Source: Cichorium intybus
Lineage: Eukaryota; Streptophyta; Magnoliopsida; Asterales; Asteraceae
Direction of reading: 5' to 3'
Length of the DNA: 64,000 nt
Assembly (NCBI GenBank): GCA_023525715.1
Contig: JAKNSD010000063.1
Coordinates: 620,001 to 684,000 of the forward strand
In this document: piece by piece, positions 1-10,400 of the stretch
Position numbering within the stretch: position 1 is the first letter of the stretch
Layout: each line of letters starts with the position of its first letter
The notes under the pieces: model-generated
What the model was told of the DNA's origin: nothing
Seen by the model: the letters and a program-made list of their open reading frames with translations, nothing else
Database searches by the model: none
Made by a program: the position numbers and the translations under genes

Positions 1-346
1 ATAAAAAGGTGTTTATTTCCATGTTATTTAATCTGAGCCAAAGTTAAATTTTAACCATTAATAACTATCTGAATTTTGGAAATTATTACAATTTTAAATT
101 ACATACAAAGATCTCTCAAAAGATTATTTGTTCAGTTGCAATAGATATCCTAAAATCGTATTGCGTCATTAATTAGCAACATTTCTACGGAACCCATTCA
201 CGACTACAACAATGAGTTTGCGTTCATAATTAGCAAACAAAACCTGCAAATAATATGGTCGATTCAAGCAACATGATTCAATCCTTTAAGCAACATGATA
301 TCCTAAAATTTCTCTGCTTTTTGGTGAAACTTGTGTTATACCCTAT
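1..346. other. Left flank of the Athila insertion, no gene seen
   Basis: AT-rich DNA without a coding frame or a recognisable repeat. Its last five bases (342-346, CCTAT) are the left target-site duplicate of the retrotransposon that starts at 347. The same host sequence resumes at 19988. Confidence 0.6.
342..346. repeat. Target-site duplication CCTAT, left copy
   Basis: CCTAT directly before the TG of the 5' LTR. The identical pentamer follows the terminal CA of the 3' LTR at 19988-19992. Five bases is the normal duplication length for Ty3 integrases. Confidence 0.93.
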
Positions 347-2338
347 TGATAGTGTTTTATTTTTACAATAAAACACTATCATTTAAAGACTATTTTATCG
401 CATAAAGATGCTCCGAGGCACACAAAAACTATATTTTTGTGCAAAACAAAAGAATCCAAAAACTGCCTTAGAACATGCAAAATGCTTATTCATAACAGAT
501 ATGGTTCAGACAGATCCGTCTAACCTACCTCGTCTGTTAACCAAACAGTCATATTTCAATAAAGAATGCATGTTTTCACTCAATATCCAGGCAAAAGCTC
601 ACATTCCAACGGCAGCCCCTGATGCACACCACAGACTCCCAAAAGTCTGGCGGTGATAATAGATCTACTGTCAGGTCAATACTAGCCAAAGCCAACCATT
701 TGTTTTCGCATAGAAAACATCTCACAAATCACGGGGAAAGCTTATTAAGATATCATTAATTCTCTCAATAGAATAATGATTAATTTGTCTTTCGTCCCCA
801 GACATCCTCACAAAAATTGCAAGCTAACGAGAGAATATCTCATTTGTTCATACACTGCACATCACGGCCCACTGCTGTGTTGCAGATGCAATCTGCCAAA
901 ACTATGGTATTTACCATAGGAAATCCTGATAAGCTCAACATCAAAACAGGCTTATATTAACAGGTGGCTAAACATGAATTACGATTCATGTTTAACTTGA
1001 ACAGAGTTCTCCGGAGCTGCTGGTGTGAGGAAAATACGAGGGATTTGTGTGCTAACATTTATGGCTTATTTTCAGGAACAAGACCCAAGAAACACTGATA
1101 AGAAATCAAACCCGAGGAAGTGACGCTTCAAACTCAGACCAAAAATACCAAAAACACATAAAAATTACAGCAATCGCGACTTGACAGACCATTGGTCGCG
1201 ACGTGAAGAGAAGCAAAGCAGAAGACCAAAAAGCTACAGCGCTCGCGCCGCGACGGTGTCCTTGGTCGCGACGCGAAGACCAAGGACGCGAGACCAACCA
1301 CTCCATGATCGCGAGACTACCAACAAATGCACTAGCCAGACCGGTGGCCGACAAAAGTAGCACCAGCTCCGCACCCTCGCGACGCGACGGACACTTTGGT
1401 CGCGACGCGAGCCCTGTGCTCAGCCAGTATAAATAGAAGCTCTCTATGCACGGATTTGGACACCAATTAACATTCTCTAGACATCAAGTTACCACTTCAC
1501 TTTCTATTTGTTGTAATAGTCAGAATAGCTTTTAGCTAGTTGTTTAGAATCAAAATATCATCCCTCTCGGTGGTAATTCTAGTTGTAATTCACGATAACT
1601 CGAAGGGTAAACGCATCAAGTTACATGACAAGGAACATCAAGACCATCTCCACGATCATCATGGAAGGCTAATCTTTTCAGATTACTTCCGGTAATGTTA
1701 TCCAACCTTTAGTATAGCATGTTATTACTTTGATTCCGACAAATGTTTTACTATTGTAACTCTTAAACTCTCATCTCTTTGAATACAAATAAGTGAATCA
1801 TTTGTGTCTACTTCTACTTGTTATCATATTCTTAAGACATAGTATTACCAACATATTATTCGTGCCTATCTCACTTAAATAACGAGCTAAGACGGATAAT
1901 CAGTTAATATACTTTGTGCCCAATTGATATGTTAAGAAGTTGTAACGTTACTATCACCTAGATAAAACATAATATTGCTACACCATTGTTTGTGCCTAAT
2001 CTACTTAATTGTTAGACAAAGACAAATAATTGATTCAACATGTTATGTATTTACCTAAGTAATAGTAATTGTCAGTAAACTGTAATTATGTTAAAGTAAT
2101 TATATCGGAATCATTGTAATTAAACATGTGAAACTAATTGTTGATAACTGAACCGGAAGTAATTCTTTCTTTATTCTCAAGTTAAAATCTCAATCTTTTT
2201 ACCATCACCGTTAAAGATCTACTTTACAACTCGTTAAAAATTAACCACTAAATCCTTGGACTCGACCCCGCTTGCTCTATCTACATAGTAAAAGTGGGTT
2301 ATAAATTGTTTTTGACGCGTGTGACGATAGCGTTGTCA
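347..2338 (+). repeat. 5' LTR of the Athila element
   Basis: 1992 bp, beginning TGATAGTG and ending GTTGTCA. It opens with a perfect 15-bp hairpin (arms 347-361 and 367-381) that contains an AATAAA hexamer. The U3 promoter has a TATA box at 1428 preceded by a cluster of CGCG motifs. The 3' LTR matches nearly base for base, apart from about eight substitutions and a 15-bp duplication (around 11516-11530) in the CGCG cluster. Confidence 0.95.
1193..1435 (+). promoter_or_regulatory. Athila LTR promoter: CGCG-motif cluster plus TATA box
   Basis: TATAAATA lies at 1428-1435 in the middle of the LTR. The preceding 230 bases carry many copies of TCGCGA, CGCGACG and TCGCGACGCGA, in otherwise AT-rich DNA. 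CGCG is the core bound by plant CAMTA factors (established for the family), so a calcium- or stress-linked input is possible but unproven. The 3' LTR copy has its TATA at 11669-11676. Transcription would begin about 30 bp downstream, near 1465. Confidence 0.7.
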
Positions 2339-2341
2339 AAA

Positions 2342-2359
2342 TGGCGCCGTTGCCGGGGA
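2342..2359 (+). other. Primer binding site, tRNA-Asp
   Basis: TGGCGCCGTTGCCGGGGA starts three bases after the LTR. It is the exact complement of the 3' end of plant tRNA-Asp(GUC) including CCA. Use of tRNA-Asp is characteristic of Athila-like elements. Confidence 0.95.
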
Positions 2360-2447
2360 TTATGTGCGCTTAATTTCTAAAAGAGTTGCTTAAAGTTAAA
2401 TTTTTCTTTTTGTTATTATTTTCTTTATTGTGCAAACTCACTTGTTT

Positions 2448-5400
2448 ATGCATACAAGACATAGTAGCAACAATTCACCCTTGTTATTTAATCCGGAGCC
2501 CGAAAGAACTCTTAGACACAATCGAATTGCAAGACGCTTATTTAGAACAATGAATTTGGACGAAGTATTGGTAGAGGATGTTCCCGATGAATCACATATA
2601 CAACCTCCACAAATGGGTCCGCAAAATCCCATACCACAAGCACATCCACCAAATCCTCCACAATACCGCAACAATGGCAATGGTGGTTATCAAGGAGATA
2701 ACACCAATAATTGGAATGGCACGAACCGACACAACGGTGGTTTTCAAGAAGGTAATCATTTCCAATACAATCCTCGTTATTTAGATCAACCAAATAGACA
2801 TTCTGTAGCATCTCACTTTCAACCAGGTGATTATGATGATCCTTCACCTATAATATTTCCACACGGAAACGAACATATTGTAGAAATTCGACCACAATTA
2901 ATTGGGGTAATCCCACTTTTTCGTGGTTATAAAAATGAGGATCCTTGTAATCACTTGTATGAATTTCTTGCAATAGCAAATGCAAACACGCCAAGAGAAA
3001 CCAATAGAGACACGTTTAAATTGCATTTATTTCCATTTACCTTAAAAGAAAAAGCGAAATATTGGTTTACATCACTTGCTCCCGGAAGTATTAATACTTG
3101 GGATCAATTGAGAACCAACTTTTTACAAGAGTTTTACCCAGCTAGTAAAACCACAGAAATAAGAAAAGCCATACAAGATTTTACACAAAAACCTAACGAA
3201 GAATTCCATGATGCATTCGATCGTCTTAAAGAATTACTACGATCGTGTCCACATCATGAATTCCCTCGTTGGCAACTTGTACGGTATTTCTTTGATGGGG
3301 TAGACAGCACAAACCAATCCATGATAAACGCTGCCTCAAGTGGTACATTTATGTTGCAAGATAGTGAGAATGCATGGAAATTTTTAGAACAATTAAGTAA
3401 TGGTTCAAAAGCCAATTATTCCACAAGAAAACAAGAAATCCCAAATCAAACCGTTGCAACAATCGCACTTGATAAAACATGGAAAACTGGGGTAAAATCT
3501 GACATCATGGCTTTAAGTAAAAAGGTTGATTTATTACTTACAAGCCTTGGAAAAGAGAAAGGTGTTAATGTTTTGCAGGGGCAGAAGTCATGTGCAAATT
3601 GTGGAAATACTGGACACGTTGCACATAATTGCACAAAAACTCGGGAGGAACTCAACCATTTAAGTGGATATGGCCAACACCATAATCCACAAAGATCTTT
3701 CAGACCCAGCAATCAGGGGAATTTTCACAACAACAATCAAGGAAGTTACCATAACAACAATCAAGGGAATTTTAATAATAACAATCAGAGAGGACAATAT
3801 CAAAACCAACATCAAAACCAGCAACGAACATTTCAACCCAACCACAACGGAAGAGAAGGAAGTACAAGCAGAAAGGAACCAGAAAACGAAGGAACTAAGC
3901 TAGACAAAATAATGGAATTCATCACCCAAACATACCAGAAAACCGACACCAACACCAAAACGATCGCTGCAATGGAGAAGCAAATAGCACAATTAGCCGA
4001 ACAACTGGGGAAAAGAGAAGAAGGGAAATTCCCAAGCAACACAACTGTGAATCCTTCTCACAGTCAACGACCGGGAAAAGAACACCAAGTCAACCAAGTC
4101 ATCTCTTTACGAAGCGGGAAGAAAGTCGACAATCAGGTAAGTTCTCTTCCTAACCCAACTTTAGAAGAAGAAAGTGACACCGAAGAAATATACAATGAAA
4201 AAGAGGAACTAGAAAAAATTTTAAAAGAAAAAGAAATAGAAATTGAACAAAATAACACCGCACCATATCCTTCAGCCCTTGAACCGTCGACTTCTAAAGA
4301 CACAAAACGGACTAAATCGGAAGACATGTGGGAAGTCTTTTCCCAAGTAAAAATCAACATTCCTTTAGTCAAACTAATCAGAGAAGTCCCCTCATACGCG
4401 AAATTTCTGAAAGATTTATGCATTCAGAAAAGAAAATTAAAATCGCGTCTCCCAAAGAAAGTAGACTTAACAGAACATGCAAGTTTTATAGTCTCCAACT
4501 CTCTTCCTCCTAAACTAAAAGATCCAGGAGCACCCTTAATCTCTGTCACCGTAGGAAACATAAACATAAAAAAGGCACTTTTAGACCTTGGAGCAAGTGT
4601 CAACATTCTTCCAGGGAATTTGTTTGATCAGTATGAACTAGGCAATCTAGAACATACTGACATCATTTTACAACTTGCTGACAAATCCACGAAAATCCCA
4701 AGAGGAATGTTGACCGATGTTATAATCAAGGTGGATGAATTTTACTATCCAGTTGACTTCTTAGTGCTTGATACTGAACATACTTATAAGGAAAGTCAAG
4801 CCTCAATTATTTTGGGACGACCATTTTTAGCAACAACGAACGCCCAAATTAATTGTAGAACAGGAGCAATGGATATCGCCTTTGGGAACAGAAAACTCCG
4901 ATTAAATGTTTTTAATACATTTAATAATTCATCAACGGAACATGAGTGTTATCAAGTTGATGTAGTTGATGACTTAGTGCATCAAGCTACACCAACCATC
5001 TTAAGATCTGATAATTTGGAAGGTTTTCTTAACAATACCAGGGTTGAGGACATGGACATAAAAGAAGTACACATGATCGAAGAGGTTTTTCAAACACAGC
5101 AATGGAAAACACCATGGATCCCACAAGTGGAAAAATTACCCACAAACTTTTCAGCACCGTTAAAATCTTCTTTTGAAGTACCACCGGTGTTAGAATTGAA
5201 AACGTTACCAAAGCATTTGAAATATTCATTCTTGGAACCTAACAAAACTCTACCTGTCATAATTTCTGCTGATTTAACAGGTGCTCAAGAGAAAACTTTG
5301 TTAGAAGTGTTGATAAAATACAAGGAAGCTATTGGATGGACAATAGCAGATCTGAAGGGAATAAGTCCAGCAACGTGTATGCACCGAATCATTACTGAAG

Positions 5401-8090
5401 AAGGAACGAAACCAGCCCGAGAAACACAAAGACGATTGAACCCGAATCTCAGAGAAGTAGTCAAGAAAGAGGTACTCAAATGGTTGGACGCCGGCATTAT
5501 TTACCCAATATCTGACAGCGATTGGGTAAGTCCAACCCAAACAGTGCCTAAGAAATCAGGAATCACAGTGGTAGAAACAGAGAACGGAGAAAAGATGACC
5601 ACCAGACCAATCACAGGATGGAGAGTATGCATCGACTACCGCAAGTTGAATGCTGCAACATCAAAGGATCATTTCCCACTCCCATTCATAGACCAAATAG
5701 TCGAAAAACTATCTGGGAAGAAATTCTACTGTTTTTTAGACGGATACTCGGGATACAACCAAATTGCCATCCATCCCGAGGATCAGGCTAAAACAACGTT
5801 TACTTGTCCCTATGGCACCTTCGCATTCCTAAGGATGCCATTTGGATTATGTAACGCTCCCGCCACGTTCCAACGTTGCATGATGGCCATATTTTCTGAT
5901 ATGGTGGGAGAATCACTAGAAATTTTCATGGATGATTTTTCAATATTTGGCTCCTCTTTTGAAAATTGTTTAAAACAGTTAGAAAATGTACTAAAAAGAT
6001 GCACAGAATCCAATTTAATTTTAAGCTGGGAGAAGAGCCATTTCATGGTCAAGGAAGGAATTGTACTTGGGCATGTTGTTTCAGAACGCGGTTTTGAAGT
6101 CGACAGAGCCAAAGTACAAATCATTTCCACCCTTCCCCCACCAAGTTCGGTAAAAGGCATCCGCTCCTTTCTTGGACACGCCGGATTTTACCGACGATTC
6201 ATTAAAGATTTTAGTACCATTTCTAAACCACTGTGCAAGTTGTTATTAAAAGACGCACCATTTGTCTTTGATAACGATTGTCAAGAAGCATTCACCATTC
6301 TAAAACATAAATTAACTGAAGCACCAATTTTGCAAGCACCTAATTGGCTTCTTCCTTTTGAGATAATGTGTGATGCTAGCGATTATGCCGTAGGAGCGGT
6401 ATTGGGACAAAGAGTGGACAAGAAACCAGTGGTCATTTGCTATTCAAGCAAAACATTTTCTGAAGCACATCTCAACTATACCACCACTGAAAAAGAACTT
6501 TTGGCGGTTGTGTACGCTTTGGATAAATTTAGATCTTACATTTGGGGATCTAAAGTTATCTTGTACACCGATCACAGTGCCATCCGCCATCTGATGGAAA
6601 AGAAGGAAACAAAACCACGACTCATTCGGTGGGTACTTTTGTTACAGGAATTCGACATAGAGATCCGAGATAAAAAGGGATCTAAGAATGTGGTGGCTGA
6701 TCATCTCTCCAGAATCCAAACCGATGAAATTCAAGGAGAAACAATACGAGAAGATTTTCCTGATGAACAACTGTTTTCTGTGCAGAAATTACCATGGTTT
6801 GCTAATCTGGTTAATTATTTTGTAACAGGAAAAACACCACCACACTGGACCACTCAACAAAAGAAATACTTTTTCTCCCAAACCAAGCAATATTTATGGG
6901 AGGATCCAGATCTGTTCAAAATAGGAGCAGACCAAGTTATCAGGAGATGTGTGCCAGACGATGAACAGACGGACATTCTCCGTCACTGTCACTCATATGC
7001 TTGTGGAGGACATTTCAGTGCCAAAAAGACTAGGCACCGAGTTCTTCAAAGTGGTTTTTTCTGGCCCTCTCTATTTAAGGATGCTTATACTTATGTTAAA
7101 GCATGTGATAGATGTCAAAAGATGGGAGGTATCTCAAGACGAGACATGATGCCAATGTCCCCAATACTAATTGTTGAAATATTTGACGTTTGGGGCATTG
7201 ACTTCATGGGACCATTCCCCACATCATTTGGAAATTTGTACATTCTTTTAGCTATTGATTATGTGTCCAAATGGGTGGAAGCTGAAGCCACCAGAACAAA
7301 CGACCACAGTGTCGTATGCAAATTTGTCAAAAAGAACATTTTTTCTAGACACGGAATCCCTCGAACCATCATAAGTGACGGGGGTTCTCATTTCAAAAAT
7401 CGACATTTTGCAAAAGTGTTAAAACACTATGGTGTTACCCACAAAGTTGGTACACCATATCATCCACAGACAAGTGGACAAGCAGAGGTCTCTAATCGAG
7501 AAATCAAAAGAATTCTCGAAAAAACAGTTAGACCAGACCGAAAGGACTGGTCCATTCGATTAGATGATGCTTTATGGGCCTATAGGACAGCATATAAAAC
7601 ACCCATAGGAATGTCCCCGTATAGACTCATGTATGGCAAGCCATGCCATTTACCTGTAGAGATCGAACATCGTGCCATGTGGGCAATCAAGAATTCTAAT
7701 ATTAATTTAACTGATGCAGGTGAAGAAAGGAAATTACAGTTATCAGAACTGGAAGAGATAAGGAAAGAAGCATATGAGAGTTCGAAAATTTACAAAGAAA
7801 AAACAAAAGACTTTCATGACCGCCACATTGTCCGAAAACAGTTTCATATAGGACAATTGGTGTGGTTATTTGACTCACGTCTCAAGCTCTTTCCTGGAAA
7901 ATTAAAAAGTAAATGGACTGGTCCATATATCATAACAGATGTTGCACTACATGGTGCAATAGAAATTAAACCAGAAAAAGGAGGAGAACCGTTTAAAGTC
8001 AATGGACAACGGTTAAAGCCTTACGTTCAAATGGTGGACAACTCAAAAGTGGTGTTTGAAAAAATTGCTTTAATTAACCCACAAATCTGA
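2448..8090 (+). CDS. gag-pol: Athila gag-pol polyprotein, intact
   Basis: One frame of 1880 codons from the first ATG (2448). The frame is open slightly upstream (2430) but only from a GTG. It encodes capsid/nucleocapsid and the enzymes for reverse transcription and integration. Domains in order: retrotransposon gag fold around residues 165-330; CCHC zinc knuckle C382, C385, H390, C395; an Asn/Gln-rich linker; aspartic protease with DLGAS at 713-717, the usual Athila form instead of DSG/DTG; reverse transcriptase with FMDD at 1160-1163; RNase H with its first aspartate at D1309; integrase zinc site H1515, H1522, C1553, C1556; and the catalytic triad D1585, D1644, E1680 with the canonical D-58-D-35-E spacing. 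A GPY-like tail follows and there is no chromodomain. No stops or frameshifts are seen. Gag and Pol in one frame imply processing by the encoded protease. Confidence 0.95.
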   Translation: MHTRHSSNNSPLLFNPEPERTLRHNRIARRLFRTMNLDEVLVEDVPDESHIQPPQMGPQNPIPQAHPPNPPQYRNNGNGGYQGDNTNNWNGTNRHNGGFQEGNHFQYNPRYLDQPNRHSVASHFQPGDYDDPSPIIFPHGNEHIVEIRPQLIGVIPLFRGYKNEDPCNHLYEFLAIANANTPRETNRDTFKLHLFPFTLKEKAKYWFTSLAPGSINTWDQLRTNFLQEFYPASKTTEIRKAIQDFTQKPNEEFHDAFDRLKELLRSCPHHEFPRWQLVRYFFDGVDSTNQSMINAASSGTFMLQDSENAWKFLEQLSNGSKANYSTRKQEIPNQTVATIALDKTWKTGVKSDIMALSKKVDLLLTSLGKEKGVNVLQGQKSCANCGNTGHVAHNCTKTREELNHLSGYGQHHNPQRSFRPSNQGNFHNNNQGSYHNNNQGNFNNNNQRGQYQNQHQNQQRTFQPNHNGREGSTSRKEPENEGTKLDKIMEFITQTYQKTDTNTKTIAAMEKQIAQLAEQLGKREEGKFPSNTTVNPSHSQRPGKEHQVNQVISLRSGKKVDNQVSSLPNPTLEEESDTEEIYNEKEELEKILKEKEIEIEQNNTAPYPSALEPSTSKDTKRTKSEDMWEVFSQVKINIPLVKLIREVPSYAKFLKDLCIQKRKLKSRLPKKVDLTEHASFIVSNSLPPKLKDPGAPLISVTVGNINIKKALLDLGASVNILPGNLFDQYELGNLEHTDIILQLADKSTKIPRGMLTDVIIKVDEFYYPVDFLVLDTEHTYKESQASIILGRPFLATTNAQINCRTGAMDIAFGNRKLRLNVFNTFNNSSTEHECYQVDVVDDLVHQATPTILRSDNLEGFLNNTRVEDMDIKEVHMIEEVFQTQQWKTPWIPQVEKLPTNFSAPLKSSFEVPPVLELKTLPKHLKYSFLEPNKTLPVIISADLTGAQEKTLLEVLIKYKEAIGWTIADLKGISPATCMHRIITEEGTKPARETQRRLNPNLREVVKKEVLKWLDAGIIYPISDSDWVSPTQTVPKKSGITVVETENGEKMTTRPITGWRVCIDYRKLNAATSKDHFPLPFIDQIVEKLSGKKFYCFLDGYSGYNQIAIHPEDQAKTTFTCPYGTFAFLRMPFGLCNAPATFQRCMMAIFSDMVGESLEIFMDDFSIFGSSFENCLKQLENVLKRCTESNLILSWEKSHFMVKEGIVLGHVVSERGFEVDRAKVQIISTLPPPSSVKGIRSFLGHAGFYRRFIKDFSTISKPLCKLLLKDAPFVFDNDCQEAFTILKHKLTEAPILQAPNWLLPFEIMCDASDYAVGAVLGQRVDKKPVVICYSSKTFSEAHLNYTTTEKELLAVVYALDKFRSYIWGSKVILYTDHSAIRHLMEKKETKPRLIRWVLLLQEFDIEIRDKKGSKNVVADHLSRIQTDEIQGETIREDFPDEQLFSVQKLPWFANLVNYFVTGKTPPHWTTQQKKYFFSQTKQYLWEDPDLFKIGADQVIRRCVPDDEQTDILRHCHSYACGGHFSAKKTRHRVLQSGFFWPSLFKDAYTYVKACDRCQKMGGISRRDMMPMSPILIVEIFDVWGIDFMGPFPTSFGNLYILLAIDYVSKWVEAEATRTNDHSVVCKFVKKNIFSRHGIPRTIISDGGSHFKNRHFAKVLKHYGVTHKVGTPYHPQTSGQAEVSNREIKRILEKTVRPDRKDWSIRLDDALWAYRTAYKTPIGMSPYRLMYGKPCHLPVEIEHRAMWAIKNSNINLTDAGEERKLQLSELEEIRKEAYESSKIYKEKTKDFHDRHIVRKQFHIGQLVWLFDSRLKLFPGKLKSKWTGPYIITDVALHGAIEIKPEKGGEPFKVNGQRLKPYVQMVDNSKVVFEKIALINPQI

Positions 8091-8140
8091 CCATTTGAAC
8101 ATAAGGCACTGCGTCCGGCTGAAGACGTTAAACTTAGCGC

Positions 8141-8162
8141 TTTTCGGGAGGCAACCCGAGAA
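8141..8162 (+). other. Conserved-type hairpin after pol (GGGAGGCAACCC)
   Basis: An 8-bp stem (one G-U pair) closes the loop AGGCAA, 50 bases after the gag-pol stop. From memory of the family, a GGGAGGCAACCC hairpin at this position recurs in Athila-like elements of many plants. Its function is not known to me. It may be an RNA packaging or expression signal. Confidence 0.6.
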
Positions 8163-8195
8163 CTTTGTGGGAGTGTTCACTGCAAACCCTCATTT

Positions 8196-8218
8196 ACACT
8201 TATGCAAAGCATAAGTGT
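8196..8218 (+). other. Perfect 10-bp stem-loop upstream of the env-position ORF
   Basis: ACACTTATGC and GCATAAGTGT form a perfect stem with a three-base AAA loop. It runs into AAGTGTGTAGT, an 11-mer that recurs at 10558-10568 just before the 3' LTR. Confidence 0.6.
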
Positions 8219-8389
8219 GTAGTTTGTGTAATTAGTTGTTTTTATTATGCTTGATTATTTGATTCTAGTGTGTTTTATTTTATAAAAACATAAAAAATAT
8301 AAAAAATTGTGTGTATTAAATGTACGAACATACAGGTAAAAAGAGGGTATAAAAACAAGATTGAAAATGAAAAAAAAAGCCCTCTGGAG

Positions 8390-8538
8390 ACCACTCGCGA
8401 CGAGACGAAAATTCTTCGCGACCGCGAGAGCAGAAAAATCGCGATTAGGAAATACCATCTTCCAGGCTTCGCGCCGCGACAACCACCTCCGTCGCGACCA
8501 TGCCCTCCGTCGCGAAGGAGCGTGACCAGGTATATATT
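8390..8538 (+). promoter_or_regulatory. Probable internal promoter for the env-position ORF
   Basis: A second CGCG cluster (8395-8522, repeated TCGCGA/CGCGAC) is followed by TATATATT at 8531-8538. A CT-rich stretch typical of plant 5' leaders comes next (8565-8600). The layout of CGCG cluster, TATA and leader copies that of the LTR promoter at 1193-1435. It lies between pol and the second ORF, about 520 bases before that ORF's ATG. This is inference from layout; no transcript is known. Confidence 0.5.
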
Positions 8539-8664
8539 CCTAACCCTAATCAGCCGCCGCATTTGTCACTCTCTCTCCCCTTCGCGATCTCTCTCACGGC
8601 CGGGTAAAATTTAGACCAAACTACCGATTTTCGTCGTTTTTTCTTGTGTAAATCATCATCCAAG

Positions 8665-9054
8665 GTACGTATATCAATCCTCTACCCTCGATTTAGGTTA
8701 TTACATGTCAATTTCTATCGAAATCGCGCGAAATGTTAGCCGACCCTAGGTTTCCGATCGGGTTTGTGTAAATGTTGTTAATCTCTTAAATTGATGCCTG
8801 TATACGCTAGATATGGCACTTAGGAACATTTGTGACTTAATGCATTAAGTCAAAACCAAGCGAAACAGGTGAAATCGACCTTCCCGTTCGGTCCGTTCCG
8901 CCCTCGCGATCGCGACCGACCTGTTCCTCGCGACTTGAAGCTGGACGCGACCTGGTCGCGAAGGCTGGGCAGGGGCTGAAAAATTTGTTCGTTTTTGCTA
9001 TTTTTCTTACTTGTTAGACTAGATTGATGATTTGTATGAACTGGAAATTTGCAG
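8665..9054 (+). other. Candidate intron in the leader of the env-position ORF
   Basis: The donor CAAG|GTACGT at 8665 and the acceptor TTTGCAG| ending at 9054 fit plant splice consensus. The ORF's best ATG (9057) lies two bases after the acceptor. The 390-bp interval is non-coding and contains a third CGCG cluster (8903-8962). Athila env-like genes are thought to be expressed from a spliced RNA, which fits. Confidence 0.5.
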
Positions 9055-9056
9055 AT

Positions 9057-10400
9057 ATGGCCCGCAGAAGGGAACAACGCCAACAACCAGTCGAAAGGGA
9101 CGACATCGCCTCACATCAATGGTTACGGTTCCCAAATACCATTCCCGCGGTGAGGAAAAATTTGTACGAGGCAAACTTGGAAAAATACAGGCGAAGAGAC
9201 GTGGAGCCAGCCCTAGTATTAGACTTGAATTTTGCTAATACTATTGGGCTTACTACAGCACTTGACCAATATTTGGTCAAGACCGATGGCGCATATACCA
9301 GCTACGCATGGAGGAACTTATTCCAGATCCGAGAGCACAGCTACAAAGAGCTGATGCTGGAGTTTTTCTCCACGGTCATCTTTGATCCGACCGAGGAGGA
9401 TATGTTCGTGCGCACGGGTCTTTCCTTCCGACTTGGAGGGGAACCTAGGCAGTGTAGCGTGGTAGAGCTGGGATGGAGACTGGGTCTTTACCCACATGGT
9501 GATGCTCGTACACCAGAGTTCCGAGATTATCTAGCTCGATGCCTCACCAGCCCACCCGAGGAATTGGTTAATGAAGAGTTCTGGGGAGAAATTGCCAGCA
9601 CAGTATACCTCCCTGAGACTGCAGTGGAGAGTGCGATCCGCTCTCCGATCCATAGAGTTTTACACCGACTCGTTGCTACTTCCGTCAATCAATGGAAGGG
9701 CTGTGAGAAGGTTCCTGCTGCTGATCTCTTCTATCTGTGGTGTCTTTTGACACCAGGGAGGCACTGCAACCTCCCGTACTCACTGGCATTCTTCTTGGCC
9801 CGTAAGGCCACAGGGGCTCGATCTTCTAGCCCCCTCTGCAGTGGCCACTTGATCACACGACTGGCTGACTCATATGGTATCACCGCACTACCAGCGATAC
9901 AGTCCATGACCCCGAGAGCCCCAAGAGCCATAGGGCGTCAGTATCTGGAGTTGATGAGGGTGATACGACAGGCAGGTCCACCAGGTGTATTTGTACTAGA
10001 TGAGCCAGATCAGGAGGAGCAGGCACCCGAGGCTGCTCAAGCACCACCTCCACCTCCCAGGCGCCGACAGCGCCAGTGACAGAGATCCCCCGTACCACCA
10101 CAGGACCCAGAGCCCGAGATTAACCTCGGGACCATTTACCAGCAGATGCAGTCATGGCATCTAGAGAGCCAGACCCAGTACCGACAGATGCAGGATTGGC
10201 AACTGGCCAATCAAGTTCAGCAGCAGTGGGTGGCAGATTCCATGACTGACTTCTTCAGACATCAGGGATTTCAGCCGCGATATCCCTATCCAGATACTGT
10301 ACCACCTGTACCTGATTGGTACAGGAGTAGATATCCTCAGGGAGATGGGGCGGGGCCATCGGGTACCCACTACGATGACGAGGATGATGATGAAAGGTGA
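9057..10400 (+). pseudogene. Athila ORF in the env position, one premature stop
   Basis: The frame runs from ATG 9057 to TGA at 10077-10079 (340 codons) and resumes without shift to 10398-10400, so 447 codons were once continuous. The break is a TGA after CAG in an Arg/Gln-rich run, consistent with one C-to-T change of a CGA codon. The body has conserved-looking blocks such as FRLGGEPRQCSVVELGWRLG and DLFYLWCLLTPGRHCNLPYS. It resembles the ATHILA ORF family of plant retroelements (from memory, not searched). The tail after the stop is Gln-rich and ends in an acidic Asp/Glu run. I see no signal peptide or convincing membrane span, so an envelope role is only positional. It has its own promoter-like region and an intron-like leader. 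Confidence 0.7.

Noticed and set aside
408..656. 82-codon frame repeated at 10634-10882
   Set aside because: Lies in U3 of the Athila LTRs. Its presence twice is due to the LTR duplication, and no known domain is seen.
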